This document shows, one piece after another, positions 44,797-55,259 of a DNA stretch of 64,000 bases (position 1 is its first letter; each line of letters opens with the position of its first letter). The stretch is from contig JAJSPD010000022.1 in assembly GCA_021307315.1 (NCBI GenBank), positions 372,001 to 436,000 on the forward strand, given 5' to 3'. The position numbers and the translations under genes were made by a program. The stretch comes from Bisporella sp. PMI_857. Its lineage: Eukaryota; Ascomycota; Leotiomycetes; Helotiales; Helotiaceae. Under the pieces are notes generated by a model. The model was given only the letters and a program-made list of their open reading frames with translations, was not told the origin of the DNA and did no database searches.

Positions 44797-45587
44797 TTAT
44801 CCTTCTTTCGACAAGTGGAAAAGATGCTCTTTCGAAGCTATTTTGAGCAACTTTGGGCGTAGCGGATTGGATCTTGATGGAAGGAAATTGAAGAGCGGAC
44901 GACTTAGTGTTGAGAGCCGAGTTTGACTTGGCTTTGACGAACTGGGCGCGTCTGCGAATCCTTCTTCGGCGTCTGGGCTGTTATTGTAAGCGGAAAGAGG
45001 AAAGCGTAGAGACTTTACGTGTGTAAAGTAGAATGGAAACATAGGACCGAAGCCGAGTGTGTTCGGTGCAGATTGGGAGCAGAGTTGAGCGAGGTAAAAG
45101 TCAGAACGAGCGCGGTTTCGGACATCTATAGACTTGCGTAAGCGTTGCTTAAAGTAGTATCTGTAAAGCACTATGCCGTACAGAATGACCGTGATGCATT
45201 CCAGGACAAGTTCGATGAGGCAGCAAACCAAAAACCAATTCTGTAACGTTTGTAAGTTGCGTTCGGAAAGTGTTTAAAGAATAGCTTACTTGCATTCTGC
45301 AAACTAGTGCATAATCTACTTCTTCTTGAAACAGGTCCTTTTTGTAATTCTCAACGCATAACCAGTTTTACATGTCCTTGCCGTGGCCGGAGTTTTTAGA
45401 CTGTTGAAGAATAGCAGCCGTAATAACCCACGTAACGATACTAAAAATAAAGAATCCCACTGCGAAAAGCGTGTAATAGACAGCAACTTTCTTAGCCTTT
45501 TTATGACTTTTTCTCTAGTAATTCCAGAAAATTAACAAACAAAATGCCAACGAGATACAAGCAATTACCAAAACAGTAATTTGTAGC

Positions 45588-45949
45588 TGTCACGACACGC
45601 GCTGTGGATCTACAGATACAGAGGGCAACGGTGGTATCATACGAGAATCTATAGCTGAGGAAGGAAGAGGAGCTCGAGGAGAGCAGGCTATATATACATG
45701 AGGCGCTCCGAGAGTGTCAGGAATCGGCTTACGTAAGTAGGCCAAGGAGCTAGAAACATCTTCCCCTCATTTACAGCTAAGAACTGTAGATATCAACATC
45801 AATGAATAACGCTCATACAAGCCTGTATTTCCATCACCGTGATACCTTCACAGATCCTCTAACTGATTCCTCTTGCCTGATAAACCCCATTTCTGACAGA
45901 GAGCTCGGCTAATATAGGTCACGTGTGCTTGGGGGCACGGGACGTGACA
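45588..45949 (-). mobile_element. Solo LTR, family I, interrupted by a family H LTR
   Basis: An inverted family I LTR (plus-strand ends TGTCACGACACG and GGGACGTGACA), with a family H LTR at 45713-45898 inside. The flanks GTAGC and GTTGC form a 5-bp duplication with one mismatch. It interrupts the membrane-protein pseudogene in the middle of a codon run; removing it rejoins the frame. Confidence 0.84.
45713..45898 (+). mobile_element. Solo LTR, family H, nested in family I
   Basis: A 186-bp element, TGTCAGGAATCGGC to CCATTTCTGACA, flanked by the perfect 5-bp duplication GAGAG (45708-45712, 45899-45903). It is the latest of three events here: gene, family I insertion, family H insertion. Confidence 0.9.
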
Positions 45950-46050
45950 GTTGCCATGTCTTTTGCTTTTAAGCCCAAAGTGAAAAGTTGTTTCGTAGCG
46001 CTAAATATTTCGTTGCGTTGAAAATAGTGAAAGTCGTTAAAAGCATAGCA

Positions 46051-47756
46051 AAAATAATACGGCTGCAGCTGAAATTTACGCCTTTCAGAATAAACTTCGC
46101 TACCCGGACTCTGGTTTTGATTTCTGTGATATTGTTAGCTACTTCTATAAAGTGTAGCCAGTATCTGCACTTACTAAATCTTTGGCTTGTTCCTTCTCAG
46201 TCCCCTGCTCATACTTCTCCAATAGTTGTTCTTCCCGAAACGTCGGGCTTAGTAGGTTGTCTATTTTCCGCCCGGGTGTACCTGATGCTCTCATAGTACT
46301 CTTTATAGAGAGGCCGGTGGGATTGGGATCTCGACATGGTAACGCGCCGGGCCGTTGGAGGAGATATAGTCGAAGCCAATATCTAATAGCTGTGCTTGCG
46401 CCATATAGAATTGTATCTTAAAAGGAGAGTCCGTGAAAAGAGATCGGTAGTCCTCGTTGGCCTCAATAGGAAAGTATACAGAGATTGCTTCTGCGAACCT
46501 TAGAATGTGGGGAACTTTGAGTGAAGTTGCTGAAAACGAAGTCGAGTCTTTTGTCCTCTAGTCAAAAGCGTGGGGCGTTTCTTTCGTTGTTTGCTATATA
46601 ACTTGCCAGCTTACTCTATAGCCCACTTCATGCTTGATGACCCACTGGAAATTGTGCTGTGGGGAAAATAGATTCTATGGAAAAAAGGACAAGTTCACTT
46701 GTAGGTTCAAGACAACGATTAGTCGGCGACAGAATGTGAAAGCTTAAAATCAAAGGCGAAAAAGGGCAAAATTACAGATAAAGCCCAGCTATCGAAGAAA
46801 ACTGAAATAAGTCCTCGACAAGTAGGAGGTCAGCGGTTTTGTGGAAGCGCCTGGCCTAAAAATGGTAGCTAATTTGAGACGTTCTTTAAGGCTACTGTCT
46901 AAAATTAGTAAAGATGCGGGAGGCTGCGAAGACTGCTGATAATCAATTTCAGGTCCCGTAATCACGGCACTCGTCTATAAAGCGCTGGGGCCAATTTTAG
47001 CTCCCCATCGCCACGTGAGCTACGCACGGGGCTTGCGGGTTTGATCTCACTTTGCAAGCTAAGATCACCTGCCGGCATGGATTGTCCCCCGTTGGAGAAC
47101 AGGACGGGGAATGAGATTGAGACCTTCCACGTTGTGATTGTGCTAAAATGCCACTGTAATACAATGTAATGAAAGGAAATTTTCAAGAATTCCAAAAAGA
47201 AGTATAAAAAGTATGAAACTAAGCCCTTATCCATTCTGCCTATCAATTTGCCAAAGTTGACCTTCGCCTGTTCCACAGATACCACTTTCTCCATTTGCGA
47301 TCAACTTCATGATACAGGTCCAGTTCTATACAGCACTCGCTCAGAGATCCTTGAAGTCCTCTTCCTGTAACCCTCCCTTGCTAGTCTCTCTCGTTGTCTT
47401 CAAAATTATTGTACTTGATACAACAGACCTTGAACTTTGCCTTGGTTTCCGGACATAGTGAAGGGGAGTAGGGTGGCCAAATTTTTGTTTGCCTTTATCA
47501 CAGGTCGAACTTTGCTTGTTCGCGGGTTCGTTGCGTCGAATTGTAAGAAGGAGGATGGGCAGCAGTTGAAATTTCCTCTTCTGCCAATTCTAGAAACCCT
47601 GCAGTCGGAAGCAATTGCGACAGCGATGGAAAGGGCATTTTGGTTCGTGTATGTGAATGCTCGTAAGAATTATACGCCTAAATTCACCAGAGCCAATCAA
47701 GAGGCTAGTAGAAGCCAAACGTGATCCTAACACCTCTAGCTTTGGGGGCCCGGCTG
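46051..47756. other. Intergenic or decayed sequence, no gene seen
   Basis: The 5' part of the membrane-protein pseudogene may extend a little into this stretch. A 110-codon frame at 46962-47294 (-) starts MEKVVSVEQAKVNFGKLIGR, but its second half reads like non-coding DNA and I recognise no family. Confidence 0.35.
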
Positions 47757-48016
47757 TGTAACGACGCAAGGAATCACGGGCTAGAATAGAGGCATATGGG
47801 AGTGCGTACAATAGGCTGATAGTGATTGCTTTATAGGTCTACCTACGAAGGACACAAAAACGTAAGGAACAACTGTAGAGAGTAGAAGCAGGCCTTTATA
47901 TAGGCGACTCCGACTCTCCTTCGTATCGGCTCTGAAACCCCTTATACCCTGTTTATCAGCCTCCTGATCCCGTGCCATGACCTCCGTGTCGCACCTTGGG
48001 CATACCGGTTGTTACA
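47757..48016 (-). mobile_element. Solo LTR, family B
   Basis: A 260-bp inverted copy (plus-strand ends TGTAACGACGCAAGG and ATACCGGTTGTTACA), near-identical to those at 49194 and 62769. No matching target duplication. It is inverted relative to the copy at 49194, so the two do not form one element. Confidence 0.85.
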
Positions 48017-48029
48017 TTTAACAGTGTTG

Positions 48030-48500
48030 TGCCTTTTGGAAATCGGCACTTCTGTAAAAGAGCCTGTAGCCGACTTAAACCGATTTGTGCTGCTGTAAAC
48101 TATTGTCAGGTGCCAGGATGTCACGTGCTAAAGGGCAAGGAGCGGCTCGGTAAGAGCCATGATGCTGGGCATATATGGGCACGTGGGCAGCCGCCAGGGG
48201 TACGGAGGGTATAAGTAGGGGACTCGGGACGTAGTAGAGAGGGTAGAGATTAGTCTTGTATCAGAATTACAGTTGACTTGTGCCACACTACTCCAGCACC
48301 TTACAACTATTTCTAACCGACTTTAGTGTAAACTATCCTTAAACCGATTGTGGCCTATTGTAAAACCACCCTTAACCGGCTTTGGCTGTCACAGCTGTAA
48401 ACTTTCCTTAAACCGATTGTAGCCTATTGTAAAGCCATTTCTAGCCGGCTCTGGCTGTCACCGCTGTAAACCTTCTTTGAACCGATTGTGGCCGTTACAA
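48030..48500. repeat. Degenerate tandem array, split by a family J LTR
   Basis: Outside the LTR at 48104-48305 the sequence consists of imperfect copies, about 69 bp long, containing TAAACYWTCCTTAAACCGAT, then ATTGTAAA, then CCGGCTYTGGCTGTCAC. The best copies run from about 48329 to 48497; the part at 48030-48103 is the left portion of the same array. The LTR inserted inside it. Confidence 0.65.
48104..48305 (+). mobile_element. Solo LTR, family J
   Basis: A 202-bp element, TGTCAGGTGCCAGG to CCAGCACCTTACA, with the perfect 5-bp duplication ACTAT (48099-48103, 48306-48310). It is inserted in a degenerate tandem array. Confidence 0.9.
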
Positions 48501-49193
48501 CTATCCCTTTTTTATAGCTACTAGTCTTCGAGTAGCCAAACTAATAGTAACTGAACAACTAATTGACTGACTGTCCTTATTAAAACCTTGTAGGAAAAAG
48601 AGTGACAATAGTTTATTTCTTCTTTTTCAGCCGTTCATATCTTTTTATAGCACTTTGTGCGTGCTTTATGTTTTCGGCCGGAACCTATTGATTGTACTTT
48701 GTTGGCCATTCTTCCTATTTCACTAAATAGCATAATTGACCCTTGATTTCCGCTTGATCTTTGACTTTTTTAACTTTTTATTCTGAGTCTTTTTCTAAAT
48801 CAAGCAATAACAATAGCGGCTGTCTTTTTCTTAGCTTGTATTCCTCAATAAGTTGTATTAAAAACACATTATGCAATTGGCTGTATTTTTCTGGCAAAGT
48901 GTCAGATGCCAGGGTTGATAAGCTTTACCACAGCACTAAGCGGGCCAAAAAGGTACAATATCCGACGTCGCGTGTCAGAAAGCTTATCCTACTACATATA
49001 CCAGTACGGAACCTGACACAAAGGCAGCTTATAAGCCTAGGAGCCAATTCGCTCTAGTATCCGGAAAAGACCAATCCAGCGTAGCTGTAGTTTTTTATTT
49101 TTTAGTTGTAAGTTCCGAGTCGATAACTTAACCAAGTTGCCGCGTTTAAATAATTTAAGTTGATGTTTTTAGTTGTAGTATTTAGCTTGTCGT
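48501..49193. other. Intergenic, AT-rich, no gene seen
   Basis: No recognisable frame. Probably decayed repeat sequence. Confidence 0.4.
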
Positions 49194-49453
49194 TGTAACA
49201 ACCGGTATGCCCAAGGTGCGACACGGAGGTCATGGCACGGGATCAAGAGGCTGAAAATCAGGGTATAAGGGGTTTCAAAGCCGATACGGAGGAGAGTCGG
49301 AGTCGCCTATATAAAGGCCTGCTTCTACTCTCTACAGTTGTTCCTTACGTTTTTGTGTCCTTCGTAGGTAGACCTATAAAGCAATCACTATCAGCCTATT
49401 GTACGCACTCCAATATGCCTCTATTCTAGCCCGTGATTCCTTGCGTCGTTACA
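49194..49453 (+). mobile_element. Solo LTR, family B (reference copy)
   Basis: A 260-bp element, TGTAACAACCGGTATGCCC to TTGCGTCGTTACA, containing CGCCTATATAAAGGCC. It is the most complete copy on the plus strand. The flanks do not form a duplication. Confidence 0.85.
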
Positions 49454-49586
49454 AATTCAGTGCTGGAAAGTAGTTTTGCTTAATTCATTTGCTTTAAATC
49501 AGTATAGCACCGAAAATAGTTTTCAAGAATCCGATTTAAGATCTCAGTTTAGCTATCCGTCTAAAAATAAAAAACTGTACTTATTC

Positions 49587-49935
49587 TGTAATAGATAGAG
49601 GGTAGCAGGAGGGATTTGCAATATAACAGATAAGGATACGTGGCTAGCGATGTAGTTGCAATAGTAAAGAATTGATATTAGAAGTATGCTTGTAAGTCTA
49701 ACATGGAAAGAAAAACTCAAGCTTGCTTTGTTCAGAAAGCTCTAGCTGTTCCTTATATCTTTCACGGTGCTGTAGCTGTGAGCCTGTGGCTTCTGGAGCT
49801 GCTGTAGCTGTAAGCCTGTGGCTGGCCATGAGCGGAGCGTGCCGCTTGCAGCCCTGAAAGTACTACAGCTGAAAAGCCTTCGGCTGGTTGTTAGGCTGTC
49901 ACGATGGCCGTCCTAAACTGACCCTGGCTATTACA
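49587..49935 (-). mobile_element. Solo LTR, family G
   Basis: A 349-bp inverted copy (plus-strand ends TGTAATAGATAGAGGG and CCTGGCTATTACA). It corresponds to the 15014 copy with only one internal unit. No target duplication is recognisable. Confidence 0.68.
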
Positions 49936-50690
49936 CTAACACGGAACTAGACCTTGGCCTTGAGTTCGAAAGTCTTTGGAAGGCGGAGCTAAATAGCTCA
50001 AACTTCATCATGTTTCTTTGCGATTGTTTTGTGAGTAGTATGCAACCTGAGGACACCTCCGTCGATCTCACTGAGGTAGAAGCCTTGGTGATCCTCGCAA
50101 TATGATATTTTGAGCACACGGAAACAACAAATACCCGACCAAACTAGACTCTGTGAAATTGTTAACAGGGTACTTGAGGCTGGCTCTGTGGTGAATTGGG
50201 TAGCTACCTATGGAGATACATTAGACATGTATTCAAGCCCGGTCTTGGTCAGGAACTCCTCAAGCTAGGTCAGCGCAAGAACGGCCAATAGGGCCAGAGC
50301 CATCAGGATGTCGAGGTTGACGCAATCCAAAACGAAAAGGTATTTATGACGCTATAGAAGTTTTGTATACATGAACTAATGTTGCTAATGCTACAGGACG
50401 AGAAATATGGCGATCGTGACTATGGTATCATGACTATTATGACAGTGATGATGATGCTGACGGCTATGAGCCTATGAAGGGCTTTACAGCCCGTGATAAG
50501 GAGTGTAGATATTGTGGAAACTGTGATTGCTAGTGCTGGAGGGACAAATGATACTTTTACTTCTATCTCTTGAGTGTTGGTTAGGGTCATGGTTTCATAA
50601 CTTTTCATAGTCACACCACTTTGGTGATTACGGATGTTTAGTAACGGCATTACTTGATCTTTATACTACCTGAAACATTCCAACTATAAG
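49936..50690. other. Intergenic, 3' flank of the BTB gene
   Basis: No gene seen. Confidence 0.4.
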
Positions 50691-51666
50691 TCAGTTAATA
50701 CGCTTCATTAGCATTTGAACAAGATTTTGGGCAAGCTGACCCCCCTCCCCAACCAATGATAGGAATTCGGGACAGTGAACAAGACTTTCCACCTCACATG
50801 CTGTATATAGCATCACCAATGATCTTAAATCGTCCACAACACCAACGCGATCCGGTGTGTTGTCATTAGAGAAGGTGTATCGTAGCAGCTTGACGATGTC
50901 GGGTCGCCGGACTGCATATAGTGTGAACGATGTCAATGTTTTGTGAAGCTTAGACAGAGCGAGGGTTTTCAAGACATCAATGCCCCATTTTTCTGCAAAG
51001 ACATATAACTGTGCATGGCCAAGGAAAACCGTGGTGTAATCCTCGGCGGGATTAGAGTTCTGACGAACTTCACATCGCGCTGTAATGGTTGTACGACTTA
51101 TCTTTGTATCATCCATCTGCTTGTCAAGTGATTGTCTCAAACGGATACTCTTTGATGCTTCATTGGGCTTCTTCACTTTTTGGGACGTTGATCCCCAGCC
51201 GCCAAAGCCGTCGACTGGTTCTGGCGGTGGCTCCTCCTCCACTGGCTCTTCCTCCACTGGCTCCTCCTCCTCCACCATCACTTGCTCCTCCTCCTCCATC
51301 ACTAACTCTGGCTTCACCACTGGCTCATCAAGATCTGTTATATTCGGAAGATCGATAGACGGTATGTGAGTGAAATCTGGGGTAGCATAGTCTCCAGTAT
51401 ACGCGAACTGACAGAACCGTATGAACGTATCTTCTTGCATATCCTCAAAGATTGCTTTTCCATCAGAGGCTTCCTTCATATATCCGCTGATAAGAGCTTT
51501 GAGCGCGCCCGACTGTTCGGCAATAATACCTGCGTGGACTGTAAACTCTGCCTGATTCTCGCCAACGACAAACACAAATTGTCTTGATCTAAAAACACTA
51601 GTCCACAAAATGAGCTTCAGGTCACGGGAGGAAGTTAAAGACTCACTCCACATCTAACGCAGCCAT
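50691..51666 (-). CDS. BTB/POZ-domain protein, two exons
   Basis: Exon 1 is 51666-51647 (start MAALDVE), exon 2 51588-50691, with a 58-nt intron (GTGAGT...TTTTTAG); the product is 305 residues. Joining them replaces an apparent in-frame start at 51653 whose first residues are really intron. The BTB domain covers about residues 8-75 (QFVFVVGENQAEFTVHAGII, then FIRFCQFAYTGDY). A Glu/Pro-rich linker with EEEPVEEEP-type repeats follows (about 105-135), then a C-terminal helical half (YVFAEKWGIDVLKTLALSKL). BTB proteins dimerise and often serve as Cullin-3 adaptors. This fungal subfamily has no assigned function. Confidence 0.85.
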
Positions 51667-51780
51667 TATAAAACCTGATTGTTCCTAATGCTGTACTAGA
51701 ATAATGATTCGAGTTGGAATTTTGCTTCGCCGTTCCACGGCGCTCACTCTTTAGAAACCCCACCACAGATAAACAGTTAG

Positions 51781-51968
51781 TGTCGGATACCTATCACGTA
51801 GCGAAAGGCGTAGTAGTTGTAACAACGCTTTTGCTGGTGTGATTATGGTTCCTTCCTATTCTCATTCTAAGCTACGGCGGCCTATTGCCAGGTAAATATA
51901 GGTGATAGAAGACCCACAATTCCCGCGATCCACCGGATCGCGTGAAACTATGTACATGCATTCCAACA
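51781..51968 (+). mobile_element. Solo LTR, family C
   Basis: A 188-bp element, TGTCGGATACC to CATTCCAACA, with the perfect 5-bp duplication GTTAG (51776-51780, 51969-51973). It lies about 115 bp upstream of the BTB gene start and could influence its promoter. Confidence 0.88.
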
Positions 51969-51973
51969 GTTAG

Positions 51974-52299
51974 CTAGAATTCTAAACACAACTGTTTTTC
52001 GATGCACGAGCGAATCAGGTGGGTACTGTTGCTAATGCGTAGACCAGCTGGTCGATCCTTTCACTTGGTCAGGAATTGTCGTCGGCGTAGGACCGACCTC
52101 AGATATTTCCTACGCAAGTAAGGCTACTTATGTGATGCTACCGCTCGAATGCATGATTTAACATGCATTCAGACCTACAGCTCTCAGGTTATCGGTAATG
52201 CCTCGAAACACGACTCAACTTAGATGGAGGAGCTTTCTCTATCATTGTACCTTGTGCGTAGTCTTTTATAGACCATTTGAGACTTGAGGAACGATTAGC
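51974..52299. other. Intergenic, no gene seen
   Basis: Nothing recognisable. Confidence 0.4.
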
Positions 52300-52303
52300 A
52301 ACG

Positions 52304-53940
52304 ATGGCTGGAAGAATCGATTTACTTTGGCAGATAGTCCGTAACATCCTACCCGCTCTGGGGATGCCTGATGTTGATGATGGCGAACTTGGCGACTTGA
52401 CCCTCCGCATTAGTCACCGGTGAGTTGTGATAGCCAACCTAACTTCAATCATTAGACTGTCATTTTACTGTTCAAACACATCTAGTAGAGATACGGGGTG
52501 AGGCGTGCCTCAACTTTTGTCCCCTTATCTTCCAAAGAGAGGACGACGATGACGTGTCCTCTCAAACGACTCCTTCGCACACTCCTCCTTCCACAAACAC
52601 TGTTGTACGAACATCAAATCGCCAACTTGGTACGAAACGATCATATGAGGGCATGCAAAGCAGGCACGGAGGGTCACGCAAGAAATTCAAGTGCACCATC
52701 AAAGAGGCAAATGGTTCTAACAACACTATCGATGAGTCAACCAACAGCGGCGCTGTGACAAATGCCCCGGCCGAAGTTATCAAAGAGCCTGTAAAAAATA
52801 CCATTTCTGCAGGCTTGTCAATCAACCTCTGTCCCTCCGATAAGCCTCTCACCAACAGTCTGATAGCTGAGACTACCATAGAGATGACACTCATACCCGC
52901 CAAAGACCACTTAAACACTGAGACCACTCCCTACATTGTTGGCAATGGGACTTTTACAAGCGATCCCAGTATCGCGGATTGCTTTAAAACTGGCACTAGT
53001 TCTTTCCCACTAAACGAGCGTATAAGTATGAGGCGGCCCGTTGTTGGTGAGTCCGGTAACTCCTTGGAAGATGTTCTGCGGGCTTAAGATGCAGTATAGC
53101 CGACTCCGCGGTCCTAGGTAGGTACACTCTGCTCACTAACACCGAGCCTACGGAGTTTGCGAGAATTATTACTAACATCGGAACGACCTGTGTCAAGAGT
53201 AACCTCACGAGCCTAGCTTTTACACTAGAAATTGAGAAAGAAAGGCTACAAGAGTACTCACGAGATAGGTTGAGCCAAACCAAGCAAGACTGTAAACAGA
53301 TGACTCTGTTTATGAATGTCAGAGAAATTGCTAACCGAGATTCGAAAGATGTCCTATCTAAGCCCATGGAGTTGATACGAGAGTTCAAGGAGGAAGATGA
53401 ATTTGAGAAGCTGATTGGGCAAGTTGACAGAGAAACGCCCGTGATGCAAAGAAACGAGGTCGAGAGGCTGTGAAAGAGACTTATCACTGGCTTATAATCA
53501 GAGGATGCGCAAATTTGATAGGCCCACTTCCTGGATCATCAGGTAGGAAAACTGGGGTCACGCCTCAAGAGAAGTATATGGCCAAAAGACTTGTCATGGA
53601 ATTTGGATATGGCCAGAGCAGGGATATGAAAGCAAGGTCTTACCTAAAGCTCCATCTAATCTGCGAGAAGCTAGAGTGACACTGCTGCTCCTCTACATGC
53701 GGAAGCCAGCCATAACATTGGGAAGAAACCCTCTGTAGCCCGCGAAAGATATCGAGGAATTTAGTACAATTGGAGTTCGACGCGTGTGTGTTAAATGCCT
53801 CGTGTACGGTACGGGAAGAGTCTCCGTAAAGAGGATAACGATGATTGGGTTCGACAACTCGGTATGTCCTGTTCAGACTTTTACGAGATGATCTCCTTTC
53901 CGAATACCAGAGTGAGGCCGACTCACGGACAATATCAATA
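52304..53940 (+). pseudogene. Decayed Ser/Thr-rich and coiled-coil gene, unrecognised
   Basis: An ATG at about 52304 opens a 39-codon exon (MAGRIDLLWQIVRNILPALG) ending in a GTGAGT donor at 52421. After a CTAG acceptor near 52489 a frame runs to 53087 with an Asp-rich then Ser/Thr/Asn-rich sequence. A shift near 53070-53090 leads to a helical, Glu/Lys-rich stretch (FTLEIEKERLQEYSRDRLSQ) up to TGA 53471. A further frame covers about 53470-53679 and another continues with LLLYMRKPAITLGRNPL. The pieces read as one gene with several shifts, but the splice phases of the first intron do not fit cleanly, so the model is tentative. I do not recognise a family. Confidence 0.4.
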
Positions 53941-53942
53941 GG

Positions 53943-54124
53943 TGTCGGAATACCTACCACGTAGCAAAAGGCGTAGTAGCTGTGACTACGCTCTTGCTGG
54001 TATGGCTATGATATTCGTTGATCCTTCTAAGCTACGGCCTATTGCCAGGTAGTTATATAGATGGTAGAGGACCCACAATCCTCGTGATATGGAACGCGTG
54101 AAGCTATGTACGTGCATCCCAACA
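53943..54124 (+). mobile_element. Solo LTR, family C
   Basis: A 182-bp element, TGTCGGAATACC to CATCCCAACA, with the perfect 5-bp duplication ATAGG (53938-53942, 54125-54129). It marks the 3' edge of the decayed gene at 52304. Confidence 0.88.
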
Positions 54125-54262
54125 ATAGGATTGGTGTTGGAGGTGGACGCACCGAGTACCAAAAGGCCTATTACTTGCGGAATAATTGGAACAAAGTAAA
54201 ATAAGTCTTCCCGCCGCCCAACAGGATCTTGCGAATGCTCTCTTTGTAGGCCTTGTATCCGA

Positions 54263-54535
54263 ATGGATAGGGAATATATCTCTCTCTTGAACGATGATAT
54301 GCCGGAAAATCTAGATTGCGGTCAGCATGAGACGTTTTCAAGTGTAGTCGAAAACTGTGGCGGCGACTACGTTATTGGCCTGTCCAGTTTTTCCCCCACT
54401 AGTTTGCCCTGTGGCTCCTCAGCAAAGGTTTTGGACTATTTTGCTTGTTGGAGGCATTTGTTTCGCATGTACTTAAATAGTTTATCCTTTCAATCAGGAC
54501 CTCTTCCTGATCATCTGGTATTTATTCATGATTGA
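54263..54535 (+). CDS. Hypothetical small protein, weak
   Basis: A 90-codon frame from ATG 54263 (MDREYISLLNDDMPENLDCG) with no recognisable domain. Its composition is plausible for a protein exon but nothing else supports it. Confidence 0.2.
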   Translation: MDREYISLLNDDMPENLDCGQHETFSSVVENCGGDYVIGLSSFSPTSLPCGSSAKVLDYFACWRHLFRMYLNSLSFQSGPLPDHLVFIHD

Positions 54536-54703
54536 AGTGGCATTGATAAGATTCTTTAGCGGGGTATGGGAGGGGTTTTGTGGCGGGGTCACCTTATCCG
54601 CCACCGTCTGGCGCTAAGATACTACGACACCTCCTGAGCCCGAAACCAATTGCACTTCATCTATGACTTTCCCCGCCCGAACTTGTTCATATATTCTATA
54701 ATT

Positions 54704-54964
54704 ATGCCCGAAACCGATCCAGGCGTTGTCACGGATAATGGCTACTGGAACTATCGAGCAAGGCAAGACAACGACCTTCGAAGAGAATTTGTGACACTGC
54801 ACACCAAAATCAAAGAAAGCAACCAGAGCCTGCGAGTCGAGCTTACTACAACCGAAAGCGCATTAAACGGTGGATTACAACGTTTGAGCAATGGGTTGGG
54901 CCAAGTTAAGGTTGATATGCTAGAACTTGAGGGAGGAGGTCAGCCAGGTGAAAGAGGAGGTTAG
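54704..54964 (+). CDS. Small hypothetical coiled-coil protein
   Basis: An 86-codon frame from ATG 54704 (MPETDPGVVTDNGYWNYRAR) followed by a heptad-like stretch (SNQSLRVELTTTESALNGGL) and a Gly-rich end. The family is unknown. It may be an exon or a short gene. It lies in opposite orientation to the HET gene that ends at 55260. Confidence 0.35.
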   Translation: MPETDPGVVTDNGYWNYRARQDNDLRREFVTLHTKIKESNQSLRVELTTTESALNGGLQRLSNGLGQVKVDMLELEGGGQPGERGG

Positions 54965-55259
54965 TGTTGATATGTATATAGCTAAGGTTACGTGAATTAT
55001 ATACCCCGCGATGCTCAGACTATATGGATGTATTATAGCTTTTGTATGTAGCAATAGAACAGAACAAGAACAAGTCACCACCTACAACAAGCATGCTATC
55101 ACTGGGCATATCGCGGCGTACGTGCCCAGTAGGTGCCGACTTGAGCAATTACAAGTTATTATAAACAAGAAGTATCACTCAACGAGAGCGATACAAACAC
55201 TTTCTTACGTTGTTTACTCAATTTCTACTCCATCTTTACCTAGCTCCAGAGTTCAAGTT

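Larger units (their letters stand above)
44797..46050 (-). pseudogene. Multi-pass fungal membrane-protein gene, split by nested LTRs
   Basis: Reading down from 46046: a short piece (FTIFNATKYLALRNNFSLWA, then TAA) reaches position 45950, where a family I LTR interrupts it. After the LTR the frame resumes at 45587 with ITVLVIACISLAFCLLIF, a stop (Trp position), then VAVYYTLFAVGFFIFSIV, a second stop, and DLFQEEVDYALVCRMQ. A good 49-nt intron (GTAAGC...GTTACAG, 45289-45241) leads to WFLVCCLIELVLECITVILY and a cytoplasmic tail with RKSIDVRNRARSDFY and QSAPNT. This is a widespread, uncharacterised four-segment membrane family. Stops at Trp codons and LTR insertion kill it. Confidence 0.7.

Noticed and set aside
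49232..49429. 65-codon frame that recurs in several places (also 47781 and 62793)
   Set aside because: It is conserved only because it lies inside family B LTRs; no evidence of a protein.
47757..49453. Two family B LTRs as ends of one element
   Set aside because: They are in opposite orientation, and the sequence between them is a tandem array and another solo LTR without coding content.
51085..51369. Ser/Gly- or Pro-rich frames opposite the BTB gene
   Set aside because: They are antisense shadows of the Glu/Pro-rich linker of the BTB protein.
50691..51653. BTB protein starting at the ATG at 51653
   Set aside because: The first codons are intron sequence; an exon with MAALDVE at 51666 and a 58-nt intron gives the N-terminus expected for the family.
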